A stretch of 41,146 nt of DNA from Candidatus Magasanikiibacteriota bacterium (GCA_943357105.1 CALRGC010000007.1:1-41146), one strand, 5' to 3'; shown: positions 25,867-34,570, counted from the stretch's first letter. The notes: generated from the sequence alone by a model not told the origin. Made by a program: numbers and translations.

Positions 25867-26634
25867 ATGAACGAGCTTAGTTGTAAGATTTGTGGACGCA
25901 AACATTTAACCGGTGCTTGTGAGGCAGACGATAATCTTTCGGAACCGGTAAGGATTATGAATTTAAAAGATTTGTTGTCTCAAGGAGGAGAAGATGGAGA
26001 TGACAAAAATGCGGGTTTCTTTAATGTTCCTAATGATCCCAACGCGCAACCATTGGACGATGAAGATCAAACACCAGTAGTACAAATGGTCCGTAGAAAT
26101 ACCGTTACTGAATTAGATCAAAAAGAAGTTCAAAGAAGACTTAGAAATAGCGATATGCAAGCTGCTCAAAATAGAGAGAGAAGAGCAGAAGAAGAAAACG
26201 AAGCGAAAGAAATAGAGGAAATTTTTAGAGCGGTAGAAGAGGGTGATGAAGATTTTATCGTCGGTTTGTTAAAAAGGAATGTTTTGAATAAAGTTTTCAA
26301 TAATCTTCAAGAATTTGAAGCCGATGTCAGAGAGTTTATTACTAAAGGAGTAGAATTTACTACCTATATAGAGATAGCAGATTTAGGTAAACCCACTGAA
26401 TATAAGTCTGTTTTAGAAATAGTTTTAAGGCCTAGAATTGGAAATGAGTCCCCATTTGTGGACATTAAAATTGGTAACAAAATTGGTTTGGGAAAAAATA
26501 GAGATAGAAAAATGAGTGAGGTGATCAGTCTTGAGGTACAACCACAACCTGAACCTAAAATAAAGGAGGAATTTAAAAAGACCGGTATTGTAAAAATGGT
26601 AAGCAGTTGGTTTGGTGGAAAAGATAAAAAATAA
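25867..26634 (+). CDS. Zinc-knuckle, charged protein of unknown function
   Basis: 255 aa from ATG 25867. An upstream in-frame ATG at 25810 lies within the promoter and is rejected. The N-terminus has CKICGRKHLTGAC (residues 6-18), a CCHC cluster near a zinc knuckle. A long Glu/Asp/Arg-rich stretch (about 90-150, likely helical) follows, then a compact C-terminal part with EVISLEVQP and a basic end. No family recognised. The start is about 14 nt after the predicted transcript start. The zinc knuckle suggests nucleic-acid contact, an inference only. Confidence 0.65.
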   Translation: MNELSCKICGRKHLTGACEADDNLSEPVRIMNLKDLLSQGGEDGDDKNAGFFNVPNDPNAQPLDDEDQTPVVQMVRRNTVTELDQKEVQRRLRNSDMQAAQNRERRAEEENEAKEIEEIFRAVEEGDEDFIVGLLKRNVLNKVFNNLQEFEADVREFITKGVEFTTYIEIADLGKPTEYKSVLEIVLRPRIGNESPFVDIKIGNKIGLGKNRDRKMSEVISLEVQPQPEPKIKEEFKKTGIVKMVSSWFGGKDKK

Positions 26635-26643
26635 TTTTTTTAC

Positions 26644-26676
26644 AAATAGTCCAGATTAAATTTGGGCTATTTTTTT
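26644..26676 (+). terminator. Terminator after the zinc-knuckle gene
   Basis: AAATAGTCC (26644-26652) pairs with GGGCTATTT (26664-26672), one G-T wobble, then T7. It overlaps the stop of convergent dprA. Confidence 0.82.
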
Positions 26677-27749
26677 ATATAATTCATTCCACCAGTATTT
26701 TTTATTTGTCCTTTTATTTCCATTATTGCCAAAGTGGCGCCCATTGTAGCGCTGTCGATTTTGGTTTCCAGAATTATTTGGTTGATATTTTTTGGTTCTT
26801 TGGTTAGGTAGTTTAAAATTTTTCCTTCCGGAGTATTTATATCTATTTTTTCTTTTTTCACCGGAATAATTTGTTTTATTTCTTGTAGATTAAGTGCTTC
26901 CAAAATATCATTTGGTTCAGTGACCATTTTGGCGCCGAATTTTATTAGATTATTTGGTCCGGCACCAGTGGGTGAAGTAATGGCGTGCGGTACACACAAC
27001 ACTTCGCGATTGTAATCCAGTGCACAACGGGCGGTGATAAGCGCGCCGGATTTTAGTGGGGCTTCAATTATCAGGCTACCCAAAGACAGTCCGGCAATAA
27101 TGCGATTGCGCGCGGGAAAAGAATATTGCGTAGGTAAAAAGTCGACGGGATATTCTGAAATCACGGCACCGCCAGCGGCAATAATTTTTTCCGCCAGTGG
27201 TTTGTGTGCTGAGGGAAAGATATGAGTTTTGTTAATTCCTGATCCCAGTACTGCTATAGTAATCCCACCGGCTTCAAGCGTCGCGGTATGAGCAGTACCG
27301 TCAATTCCCAAAGCCAGACCACTGACAATTATTACTCCTTGAGCGGACAGAGGTGCCACCAGATCTTCGCAAACCAATTTGCCATAAGTAGTGAAGCGGC
27401 GGGTGCCGACGACCGCTAAAGTCGGTCGCTCAGCTGTTGGCAATGTGCCGCGCACAAATAAAGTATGTGGCGGATCATTGATCTGTGATAGTAGGGGAGG
27501 AAAATTTGGTTCGCCCAGCGATACGGTATAGATATTTTCTTTTTGTAAACGCTCTAAAATTTTTTCAATTGGATTTTTGTCACGCCAGGTCAAAAATTCT
27601 ATCGCGATATTTTCTTCCAGTCCGGCTTTTACTATTTCATCGAGCTCGGCATAGTATAAATTTTTTAAATCTAAAAAATACGCTTGCAGTCGAGCGTAGC
27701 GGGCAGAGGTTATTTTTGGGAAGTGCGCCAACCAAGCGTGATAATTCAC
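26667..27749 (-). CDS. dprA: DNA processing protein DprA
   Basis: 360 aa, starting with GTG at 27749. The Rossmann-like core is clear: LAVVGTRRFTTYGK, IIVSGLALGIDGTAH, VLGSGINKTHIFP, YSFPARNRIIAGLS, EAPLKSGALITAR. An N-terminal SAM/HhH-like region and a C-terminal winged helix (GKILNYLTKEPKNINQII) flank it. DprA loads RecA on incoming single strands in natural transformation. Last gene of lcp-der-pth-dprA, 9 bp after pth. Confidence 0.94.
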   Translation of the reverse strand: MNYHAWLAHFPKITSARYARLQAYFLDLKNLYYAELDEIVKAGLEENIAIEFLTWRDKNPIEKILERLQKENIYTVSLGEPNFPPLLSQINDPPHTLFVRGTLPTAERPTLAVVGTRRFTTYGKLVCEDLVAPLSAQGVIIVSGLALGIDGTAHTATLEAGGITIAVLGSGINKTHIFPSAHKPLAEKIIAAGGAVISEYPVDFLPTQYSFPARNRIIAGLSLGSLIIEAPLKSGALITARCALDYNREVLCVPHAITSPTGAGPNNLIKFGAKMVTEPNDILEALNLQEIKQIIPVKKEKIDINTPEGKILNYLTKEPKNINQIILETKIDSATMGATLAIMEIKGQIKNTGGMNYIKK

Positions 27750-27758
27750 AATTTAAAA

Positions 27759-28298
27759 TTACGCCACCAAGGAGAGTCTTTTTATTTCTTTGATAGTGCT
27801 ATCCAGTCCGGTTTGTAATATTTTAAATTCCTCCTTAGTGAATTTATTTAAAACAAAGTTGCTAATAATTTGAATTTTTTCTTCGCCAATGGGGCCAACA
27901 CCGATGCGGATGCGAGTAAAATCTTTGGTGCCCAGATGTTCAATCAGAGATTTAATGCCATTGTGTCCGGCGGCACCACGATCGGTCTGGACGCGAATTT
28001 CACCCACGGGAATATCTTTATCGTCGTGAATCACAATAATGTCTTTGTTGGTGAGTTTGTAGAATTTCATCAGCTCCATCGCGGCCAAGCCGGAATCATT
28101 CATAAAAGTTTGGGGTTTGGCCAAGAGTATTTTAGCGCGATCGATTTTGAAATCAAAAATTTCACTATGGGCTTTTGGTAATTTTTTTCCAATTAAATTT
28201 TCTTCTTTAATTAATTTATCCAAAGCCAACCAACCGGCATTGTGTCGGGTCATCTCATATTCTCGACCAGGGTTGCCTAGGGCGATAATTAATTTCAT
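27759..28298 (-). CDS. pth: Peptidyl-tRNA hydrolase
   Basis: 179 aa. LGNPGREYEMTRHNAGW holds the catalytic His, and KPQTFMNDSG, IVIHDDKDIPVGEIRV and GAAGHNGIKSLIEHLGT are family segments. Releases tRNA from drop-off peptidyl-tRNA. Between der (16 bp) and dprA (9 bp). No SD. Confidence 0.96.
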   Translation of the reverse strand: MKLIIALGNPGREYEMTRHNAGWLALDKLIKEENLIGKKLPKAHSEIFDFKIDRAKILLAKPQTFMNDSGLAAMELMKFYKLTNKDIIVIHDDKDIPVGEIRVQTDRGAAGHNGIKSLIEHLGTKDFTRIRIGVGPIGEEKIQIISNFVLNKFTKEEFKILQTGLDSTIKEIKRLSLVA

Positions 28299-28314
28299 AA
28301 TTACTAAATCGGAT

Positions 28315-29688
28315 TTAGGTTCTCTTAGTTTTGGTCAGTTTGATAATAATCGGCGCGGCGAAAAAACTAAACTGTTCGCGCAAACGATTTTCCAAAAAGT
28401 GCACATAAGAAATATTGAGCGAAGTTTTGTATTTGATAAATAGTTCAAAAATCGGCGGGCCGGCATTGATCTGATGAAAGCCTTTTATTTGCGGATGGCG
28501 CACACCTTTGCCGCGCGAAGGCAGATGTTTTTTGACCATGCCTTTGATAAATTCTTGGAGCGTGTCTTCATCGATCACCGTTTGGCGTTCGGCATAGGCG
28601 CGCGTAATCAAAGGAAAAATTTGGTCCACGCCGTAGTTGGTGGCGGAACTGACAAACACAATTGGCGCGTAAGCAATATGGGGGAATTGTTTGAGGATTT
28701 GTTCTTTGACTGAATTGCGGAAAGAGTCGGTGTTTTCGTCACTAAGATCCCACTTGTTCACGACAATAATCACGCTCTTGGTGCTTTCACGCAACAATCC
28801 GCCAAGCTGTTGATCCTGATCGGTGATAGGGGAAGTAGTGTCGAGTAAAAATAAAACAATGTCGGCGCGTTTCATCGCTTCGATACTTTTGCCAATACCT
28901 TGGCGCTCCAGATGTCCGCCCACTTTGGCTTTGCGGCGAATACCGGCGGTATCCACAAACAAAATATGCTGGCCGTCCACTTCCACCAAAGTGTCATGCG
29001 GTTCGCGAGTGGTGTGGGGCATATCGCTGACAATTACTCGGTCTTCGCCAATTAATTTATTAAATAACGAAGATTTGCCGACGTTTGGTTTGCCAATTAA
29101 AGCCACTTTAATCGGATTTATTTCCGGCACCGCTTTTGGTTTTTTGGGATTTTTTTTCAAATGTTTAAAAATTTCTTCCATCAATTCACCAAGGCCTGAA
29201 CCATTTTGAGCGGATATGGCCATCGGCGCGCCAAAACCAAGTTTGAGCCAAGCCTGTTCGTATTTGAGGGACTGATCAATTGGATTGTCGGCTTTATTGG
29301 CCACAAAAATTATCGGACAATTTTTTTTCTTTTGCAATAATAATTTAGCCAACTCTTTTTCTTGTGGCAATAAACCATCGCGAATATCGGTGACAAACAC
29401 TATCACGTTGGCTTCTTTGAGCGCGGCTTCGGTCTGTTTGATGATATCTTTTTCCAACAGTACTTCGTCGGAAAAAGTCAGACCACCGGTATCCACGACG
29501 CGAATTTTTTTGCCGCGCCAGATAGCTTGTCCGGAATTGCGGGTACGCGTGGTGCCGGGAATATCCGAAACCAAAGCGTGAGTGCTTTCGGTGAGACGAT
29601 TAAACAATGTAGATTTGCCTACATTTACCCGGCCTACGAGCGCGACTGTCGGCAGATTCCAATCAACAATTTTTGCAGGTGTAGACAT
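28315..29688 (-). CDS. der: Ribosome-assembly GTPase Der
   Basis: 457 aa with two tandem GTPase domains: G1 motifs GRVNVGKSTLF and GKPNVGKSSLF, G3 motifs DTGG and DTAG, G4 motifs NKAD and NKWD, then a KH-like C-terminus ending in HPQIKGFHQI and FFAAPIIIKL. Required for 50S maturation in other bacteria. 3 bp downstream of the LCP gene. Confidence 0.97.
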   Translation of the reverse strand: MSTPAKIVDWNLPTVALVGRVNVGKSTLFNRLTESTHALVSDIPGTTRTRNSGQAIWRGKKIRVVDTGGLTFSDEVLLEKDIIKQTEAALKEANVIVFVTDIRDGLLPQEKELAKLLLQKKKNCPIIFVANKADNPIDQSLKYEQAWLKLGFGAPMAISAQNGSGLGELMEEIFKHLKKNPKKPKAVPEINPIKVALIGKPNVGKSSLFNKLIGEDRVIVSDMPHTTREPHDTLVEVDGQHILFVDTAGIRRKAKVGGHLERQGIGKSIEAMKRADIVLFLLDTTSPITDQDQQLGGLLRESTKSVIIVVNKWDLSDENTDSFRNSVKEQILKQFPHIAYAPIVFVSSATNYGVDQIFPLITRAYAERQTVIDEDTLQEFIKGMVKKHLPSRGKGVRHPQIKGFHQINAGPPIFELFIKYKTSLNISYVHFLENRLREQFSFFAAPIIIKLTKTKRT

Positions 29689-29691
29689 ATT

Positions 29692-31176
29692 TTAGTATTT
29701 TATATCAGTTCCTAATATTAACAGTATATCGGCTTCCGGATTAAAATTCAAATTGGCGGTAGAAGAAGCACTGCTAGAAATATTCGTAGTGCTCGACGCC
29801 AACAGCCACTGTGGTACGCCAATTTTTAGCTGACCTGGCGCCACCGTTTGTACCGCTTTGATAACATCCTGAGAAACTTTTGAATTAATTATATATATGG
29901 AAGTAATATCGATGGGACGGCGCGGACTATTACCGGAAGACAAAGTAGACAGGCCGGCATTTTCCAAATCGTGCTGGTATTTGGCCGCTAGTCCGGCGCG
30001 CCAGGTGCCGTTGAGCACCTGCACTTTGCCGGTGGGGAAAATAGTTTTGTTTTGTTCAGTCAAGTTTTCGGTTGGTTTGGCCAGATTTTCTTCAAAGACA
30101 TTTTTTATCGCCAAATTTATTTGATCAAAATTGCCAGTGGTAGGACCAAGCATAAACGCGCCACTTTCAGCGATGTATGATTTCAAAAAGCCATTGGTGC
30201 CATTATCAATCACCAAAGTCTTTAAATTTTTATCGGCCGATTTGGCCAAATTCGCCAGATACATCAGTTGGCCAAAATTTAAATTCGTGGAAATGTGATT
30301 GGATAAAGAAGTGAGAATATTTTGCACATGTACCGGATTGGTATAGGTGCCAAAAGATAAAAGTTTTTCTTTGAGCGCGGATAAAATTATCTGTTGACGA
30401 CGACTGCGCGAAAAATCCGAACCCTCGCCATTGTTGCCATGGCGACTGCGCGCGAAATCCAGTGCCGTGGCGCCATCCATCGCTTGCAGACCGGCATTAA
30501 AACTAATCGTACGGTAAGAATAATTTTCACCCGGGAATTCCGAATCGGAAAAAGTGCGTGGAACATTGACAGTAACACCGCCGACCTCGTCCACAATTTC
30601 TTGGAAGGCTTTGAAATCTACGCGTGCGTAGTAGGGAATATCCAAACCAAAATTTTTGGCGAAAATTTGGCGCGCGTATTCACCACCGGCGCCGGGAGCT
30701 TGGGCTTCGCCAAAAGCATCGGCCGCGTTAATTTTGCGAATGCCGTGTTCTTCCAAATTGACTCCCAAATCACGCGGTATGGAAATCAGTGCTATCTCTT
30801 TGGTGCTTGGTTTGATACTCAAAATAATATTGGTGTCGGATAAATATGGTCCATCGTGTCCCGGGCCGCCGATACCAAGTAATAAAATATTGATTCGATC
30901 ATCGTGCTGACCATCCAAAATATTATCCGAGTGCAAAATAAAATTTTTCACCGTTTCCAGTACGCCGACATTTTTTGGTTGCAGAGTCTTCAGGTCGTAG
31001 TTGGCGGCATCATTGGGCCAGGCGGAAAGGGTGAGGGTGCGCTCGACCTGACAGCCAACCACAAATAAAGTGACAATAATTAAAAATAGCCAAAACAATT
31101 TTTTCTTTTTTGGCTTTGGCTCTAACGGCGGCAACTCTTGGGGCTGCAATAAATTTATTGGTTCTTTTTCAATCAT
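29692..31176 (-). CDS. LytR-CpsA-Psr (LCP) family cell-wall ligase
   Basis: 494 aa from ATG 31176; a start eight codons earlier would lie in the promoter. Type II membrane protein: cytoplasmic Pro/Lys-rich head, one membrane helix (LFWLFLIIVTLFVVGC), then the LCP domain with ISIPRDLGVNLEEHG, KINAADAFGEA and DFARSRHGNNGEGSDF carrying the Arg/Asp residues that bind polyprenyl pyrophosphate. The C-terminal ~110 residues (VQVLNGTWRAGLAAKY) are a LytR_C domain. LCP enzymes attach glycopolymers to peptidoglycan. First gene of the operon; near-leaderless. Confidence 0.92.
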   Translation of the reverse strand: MIEKEPINLLQPQELPPLEPKPKKKKLFWLFLIIVTLFVVGCQVERTLTLSAWPNDAANYDLKTLQPKNVGVLETVKNFILHSDNILDGQHDDRINILLLGIGGPGHDGPYLSDTNIILSIKPSTKEIALISIPRDLGVNLEEHGIRKINAADAFGEAQAPGAGGEYARQIFAKNFGLDIPYYARVDFKAFQEIVDEVGGVTVNVPRTFSDSEFPGENYSYRTISFNAGLQAMDGATALDFARSRHGNNGEGSDFSRSRRQQIILSALKEKLLSFGTYTNPVHVQNILTSLSNHISTNLNFGQLMYLANLAKSADKNLKTLVIDNGTNGFLKSYIAESGAFMLGPTTGNFDQINLAIKNVFEENLAKPTENLTEQNKTIFPTGKVQVLNGTWRAGLAAKYQHDLENAGLSTLSSGNSPRRPIDITSIYIINSKVSQDVIKAVQTVAPGQLKIGVPQWLLASSTTNISSSASSTANLNFNPEADILLILGTDIKY

Positions 31177-31188
31177 AGAAGTAAAAAA

Positions 31189-31217
31189 ATTATAGCACAA
31201 AAAAACGCGTTTGGCAA
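31189..31217 (-). promoter_or_regulatory. Promoter of lcp-der-pth-dprA
   Basis: TTGCCA (31217-31212), 17-nt spacer, TATAAT (31194-31189) with extended TGC. Predicted start near 31182, only about 6 nt before the ATG. Confidence 0.8.
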
Positions 31218-31227
31218 CCGCCCAGAC

Positions 31228-31256
31228 TTGATTTTTTTTTGAATCCGTGATAATAT
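31228..31256 (+). promoter_or_regulatory. Promoter of tRNA-Val
   Basis: TTGATT (31228-31233), 17-nt spacer, TAATAT (31251-31256) with extended TGA, about 24 nt before the mature tRNA. Confidence 0.6.
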
Positions 31257-31279
31257 AAAAACGTCCTTTGTGATCTCCA

Positions 31280-31353
31280 GGATGATTAGCTCAGCTGGTT
31301 AGAGCGTTGCATTCACATTGCAGAGGCCACTGGTTCAAATCCAGTATCATCCA
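31280..31353 (+). tRNA. tRNA-Val (anticodon CAC)
   Basis: Acceptor GGATGAT/ATCATCC, D-stem GCTC/GAGC, anticodon stem TTGCA/TGCAG with loop TTCACAT, T-stem ACTGG/CCAGT with TTCAAAT loop, discriminator A. CCA is not encoded. Reads GTG. Confidence 0.96.
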
Positions 31354-31372
31354 CTGGAAAAATTTTTTAAAT

Positions 31373-31876
31373 ATGCCGCAAAATATTTTGAATTCCGATG
31401 TCAATATCGGAAACGTCCAATACGAATGGAGCGTGAAAGAATACGAACGGCACGAACGAGGAAAAAATTGGTACGTAGTGATGGGACTTCTCGGCGCCGC
31501 GATGGTGGCTTATGGAGTAGTGTCGGGCAATTATTTGTTCGCGCTCATTACTGTCCTTTTTGGTATCATTTTATTTATGCAGGATATGGTGGAGGCGATG
31601 GAAGTGTATGTAGCGCTCACCAATACCGGCGTAGTAATTGGTAAAAAATATTATCGCTATAGTGAATTGACCAGTTTTTGGATTATTTACAATCCGCCCT
31701 TTACCAAAAATTTATATTTTAGTCAGAATAGTCTATTGCATCATCGTATTCAGGTGCCGCTCTATGATTTTGACCCTCGTCCGATTCGAGATTATCTCAA
31801 TCAATTTTTGGAAGAGGATTTGGATCAAGAAGAAGAACCGTTGAGCGAACGCATGGGACGCCTGATGAAAATGTAA
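31373..31876 (+). CDS. Two-helix membrane protein, DUF-like
   Basis: 167 aa from ATG 31373; extending upstream would run into the tRNA. Two adjacent membrane helices (VVMGLLGAAMVAYGVVSG and LFALITVLFGIILFMQD) follow a charged N-terminus with YEWSVKEYERHERGKNWY. A soluble PH-like half comes next (VYVALTNTGVVIGKKYYRYSE, SFWIIYNPP) and an acidic tail. The architecture is common in Patescibacteria; function unknown. Lies between two tRNAs with no separate promoter seen. Confidence 0.75.
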   Translation: MPQNILNSDVNIGNVQYEWSVKEYERHERGKNWYVVMGLLGAAMVAYGVVSGNYLFALITVLFGIILFMQDMVEAMEVYVALTNTGVVIGKKYYRYSELTSFWIIYNPPFTKNLYFSQNSLLHHRIQVPLYDFDPRPIRDYLNQFLEEDLDQEEEPLSERMGRLMKM

Positions 31877-31891
31877 GATAAACGCAGATAA

Positions 31892-31963
31892 GCACCCATC
31901 GTTCAATGGATAGGACACTGGCCTGCGAAGCCGGAAATTTAGGTTCGACTCCTAATGGGTGCA
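31892..31963 (+). tRNA. tRNA-Arg (anticodon GCG)
   Basis: Acceptor GCACCCA/TGGGTGC, D-stem GTTC/GGAC, anticodon stem CTGGC/GCCGG with loop CTGCGAA, T-stem TTAGG/CCTAA with loop TTCGACT, discriminator A, no CCA. The anticodon GCG is unusual: bacteria normally read CGU/CGC with ACG deaminated to ICG. The island begins just after this gene. Confidence 0.94.
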
Positions 31964-32000
31964 CAACCGGGGAGCCTGTTGAACCAACAGGTTTCAAAAT

Positions 32001-32031
32001 AAAACTGCGCTATGTTGCGCGGTTTTTGTTT
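32001..32031 (+). terminator. Terminator after tRNA-Arg
   Basis: AAAACTGCGC (32001-32010) pairs with GCGCGGTTTT (32017-32026), followed by T-rich sequence. A smaller CCTGTTG/CAACAGG hairpin precedes it at about 31976-31992. Confidence 0.85.
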
Positions 32032-32040
32032 TCGCAAAAA

Positions 32041-33495
32041 TCAGTTCGGCGTTCCTTTTTGCCTGAGAGTGGTTAGGAGTCGAACCCGTTGTAACCGTTG
32101 GTACCATTGGGTTTTTATGAGCATCTTCTGGTTTGTTAGGTCGACCGAAGCGACGAGTCCGCTCAATATCCTTCTGCGCTCTATGCAATCTGCTGTCAAA
32201 TTCCAGTCTTTCAGGTCGTCGAGTAGGCGAACCATTCCAACGATTTCTGGATCTGCGTCGCCTTCGTGCTCGCTGGTCGCCAATATGAAGAGTACCAATC
32301 GTTGTGACTCACGCAATTGGCGATGTTCGTGTGTAAAATCATCATCAGTGATAAGCCCTTGGCTGAGTCGGCGTGCCAATTCACGCTTGTCTTCGTCGAG
32401 GCCACGAAGTCGTTGTCGCAATGCGCGCACGTCGGCAATCTGTCGCTCATCGCGATTTCGTTTTGATCGTTTCAACTCTGCCGACAATGACGGCAAGAGC
32501 CTTTCCGGCAACTTCAATGCAAGCAAATCCCGTTCCACAAACTCTTCTGGCACAGCTGCCCGAATACAAAACCTGCAGAACTGCCGGTGACAACGGTAGT
32601 ACCGGAAAACCTTCTTGGATTTTTTCACATGCCGTTCACCTACAAGCGTTGCGCAACATCGTGGACACCGAATCAATCCAGCCAGCAAGAATTCATGATG
32701 CTGTCTCGGCGTCCCTCGTCTTCCTTTTTGCTGGAAAACTTCCTGACATCTTTCAAATAATTCCCGAGAGACCAACTGTGGATGCCGGCCAGGATATTCG
32801 CCAGACGCAGTTTTCATGATGCCGGTGTAGAAGACATTTTTCAAGATTCCGCAGAGTTTCGTTCCTGCCAGTCGCTTGCCATTTCGGCCGACGAGTCCGC
32901 GTTCAAAAAGTTCGTCCGCTAATTTGGTCGACGTCACTGTTCCACTTGCCCAACGCTCAAAGGCAAACCGAAGATGCTCCGACCGTGCCGGGTCCAATCG
33001 TATCTTACCGTCATCATTTAGATATCCAATCGCAACGCAACCGCTCCAAAGCCCTTTGCGTCGTCTTTCCTCCAGTCCTTTCTTCACCTCGAAAGAAAGA
33101 TTTGCGCTGTAGAATTCAGCTTGTGCTGCCATAATATGTTCCATAAACTCGCCCATAGGGTTATCTTCGAATCGTTCCACGACGGACACAATGTTCACGC
33201 CGCACGTTCGAAGCTGGCCCTTGATAGTGAGATATTGATAAGTATTTCTTGAAAGTCTATCTGCCTTGTGAACGATCAAGTGATTGACTTCTCCGTTTCG
33301 CGCCAGGCGTAATGCTGCTGACAGTCCAGGTCTTTTCGTCAGCGACCAACCCGACGCTACATCCTGGAACTCGCCAGCGATTTTCCAACCGCGTTCAGTG
33401 GCATACGTTCTGAGCGAACGCAACTGCGCTGGAATGGACAGCTCCTTCTCGGCTTGTTGCCCGGTGGAGACCCGGGCGTATATGACCACAGACAT
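32041..33495 (-). CDS. Large serine recombinase (site-specific integrase)
   Basis: 484 aa from ATG 33495. The resolvase domain opens MSVVIYARVSTGQQ with catalytic Ser10, and HKADRLSRNTY carries the Arg cluster. A recombinase domain (CVAIGYLNDDGKIRLD onward), a zinc ribbon (CPRCCATLVG...CHRQFCRFC) and a coiled-coil-rich C-terminus follow, as in phage and ICE integrases. Base composition is visibly more GC-rich than the host genes. Its 3' end points at tRNA-Arg and includes an inverted 14-bp copy of the tRNA T-arm. It likely moves the island, but element ends are not defined. Confidence 0.93.
   Translation of the reverse strand: MSVVIYARVSTGQQAEKELSIPAQLRSLRTYATERGWKIAGEFQDVASGWSLTKRPGLSAALRLARNGEVNHLIVHKADRLSRNTYQYLTIKGQLRTCGVNIVSVVERFEDNPMGEFMEHIMAAQAEFYSANLSFEVKKGLEERRRKGLWSGCVAIGYLNDDGKIRLDPARSEHLRFAFERWASGTVTSTKLADELFERGLVGRNGKRLAGTKLCGILKNVFYTGIMKTASGEYPGRHPQLVSRELFERCQEVFQQKGRRGTPRQHHEFLLAGLIRCPRCCATLVGERHVKKSKKVFRYYRCHRQFCRFCIRAAVPEEFVERDLLALKLPERLLPSLSAELKRSKRNRDERQIADVRALRQRLRGLDEDKRELARRLSQGLITDDDFTHEHRQLRESQRLVLFILATSEHEGDADPEIVGMVRLLDDLKDWNLTADCIERRRILSGLVASVDLTNQKMLIKTQWYQRLQRVRLLTTLRQKGTPN
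32073..32086 (-). repeat. Inverted copy of tRNA-Arg T-arm within the recombinase 3' end
   Basis: On the minus strand GGTTCGACTCCTAA is identical to 31942-31955 of tRNA-Arg on the plus strand. In the recombinase it is read as coding sequence (VRLLT). A candidate attachment-site relic, though a true integration would normally leave direct, not inverted, copies. Confidence 0.6.
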
Positions 33496-33631
33496 AGTGA
33501 TAATGGTTATGAGTAAATACCTTCCATTGTCACATTGATAATCTATTATCTCAAAAATATCGAATTGGTGTAACGTTGCCAAATTGGACTTTTGTGGCCT
33601 GTCTTTATTCGTGTGTGAATCATCTCCATCT

Positions 33632-33649
33632 TGTTTCCCCGGGGAAACA
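33632..33649. promoter_or_regulatory. 18-bp perfect palindrome between recombinase and HNH genes
   Basis: TGTTTCCCCGGGGAAACA, arms of 9 bp. It lies 10 bp before the -35 of the HNH gene and about 140 bp upstream of the recombinase start. It could be an operator for the divergent pair or the attachment-site core of the recombinase; it lacks a T run, so it is not a terminator. Confidence 0.45.
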
Positions 33650-33658
33650 GGGATGCCA

Positions 33659-33687
33659 TTGAATCATGTTTGCCATTCATGTATAGT
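33659..33687 (+). promoter_or_regulatory. Promoter of HNH gene
   Basis: TTGAAT (33659-33664), 17-nt spacer, TATAGT (33682-33687). The ATG at 33696 sits at about the predicted transcript start. Confidence 0.5.
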
Positions 33688-33695
33688 TAGCTGAT

Positions 33696-34481
33696 ATGAT
33701 ACCTAACAAGAATAAATTCGGCCTTGCCAGAAATATTCCGGAGTCCGTAAAGCGAGAAGTCAGACAGCGTAGCGGCTTTGGTTGTGTACTGTGTGGTTTG
33801 TGGCTCTACACATATGAGCATATCGAGCCTGAATTTCATGCTGCGACGACACATGATCCAAATTGTATCTGCCTGTTGTGCCCGAATCATCATTCTAGAG
33901 TAACAAAGGGACTCATAAGCAAGGCGGCGATAATGGATGCGTACCGGCGACCAAGAGCGATTGAATTAGGCTATGGACATGATAGAGAGTTTTGGCCATT
34001 ACAGAGACCGATTGAAGTGGCGTTGGGTCAGTTGAAATTCATTGACCCTACGGTAATGATTTCAACAGAACATGACGAGGTCTTGTTGGCCGTCAGCAAT
34101 AGTGAAATTGGAACTCTCCAGTTGTCTGGGAAATTCTATGATTCAAATGGGCGTCTCTGTTTGGAGATTGTTAACAATGAGTGGAGAGCAATGGTCAGCA
34201 ACTGGGATGTGAGCTTGGTTGGCAACCTATTGAAAATAGTGGATTCGGATGGCAATCTCGTACTTAGTGTCCGACCAGTTTCCAAGAACAAGATTGTTTT
34301 CGATTATTTGCACATGTATCATCATGGGTTTTCCATCAACACTCGTCACGGCGAGTCAATTTCAATACTCTCACCAAATGGTGGGGGTATAAGTGAAATG
34401 AACGAAGTGGTGACTGGCGGTCCAATTGTTGTCTCCGACTCTGGCGGGATGATAGTGCGGGGCGGTGTAAGAATTTCATGA
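33696..34481 (+). CDS. HNH endonuclease with beta-rich C-terminal domain
   Basis: 261 aa. The HNH zinc fold uses CVLC (30-33) and CLLC (59-62) with EHIEPE (41-46) and CPNHHSRVTKG (62-72) as the metal-binding/catalytic part. Residues ~95-261 are a beta-rich tail with short alternating strands (GTLQLSGKFYDSNGRLCLEI, NNEWRAMVSNWDVSLVG). HNH nucleases occur as homing endonucleases, restriction enzymes and defence effectors; the tail could be a sensor or target-binding part. Next to a serine recombinase. Near-leaderless, no SD. Confidence 0.85.
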   Translation: MIPNKNKFGLARNIPESVKREVRQRSGFGCVLCGLWLYTYEHIEPEFHAATTHDPNCICLLCPNHHSRVTKGLISKAAIMDAYRRPRAIELGYGHDREFWPLQRPIEVALGQLKFIDPTVMISTEHDEVLLAVSNSEIGTLQLSGKFYDSNGRLCLEIVNNEWRAMVSNWDVSLVGNLLKIVDSDGNLVLSVRPVSKNKIVFDYLHMYHHGFSINTRHGESISILSPNGGGISEMNEVVTGGPIVVSDSGGMIVRGGVRIS

Positions 34482-34570
34482 TGCGATAATCAGGTATCAA
34501 CTTGAGAAGTACGGAGTTTCTCTCCAACATTTGCATGGCTAATCAAAGTTCTGATAATCTCCTGAGCGCT

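Noticed and set aside
31307-31372. Earlier start for the membrane protein at 31307
   Set aside because: It would translate the 3' half of tRNA-Val.
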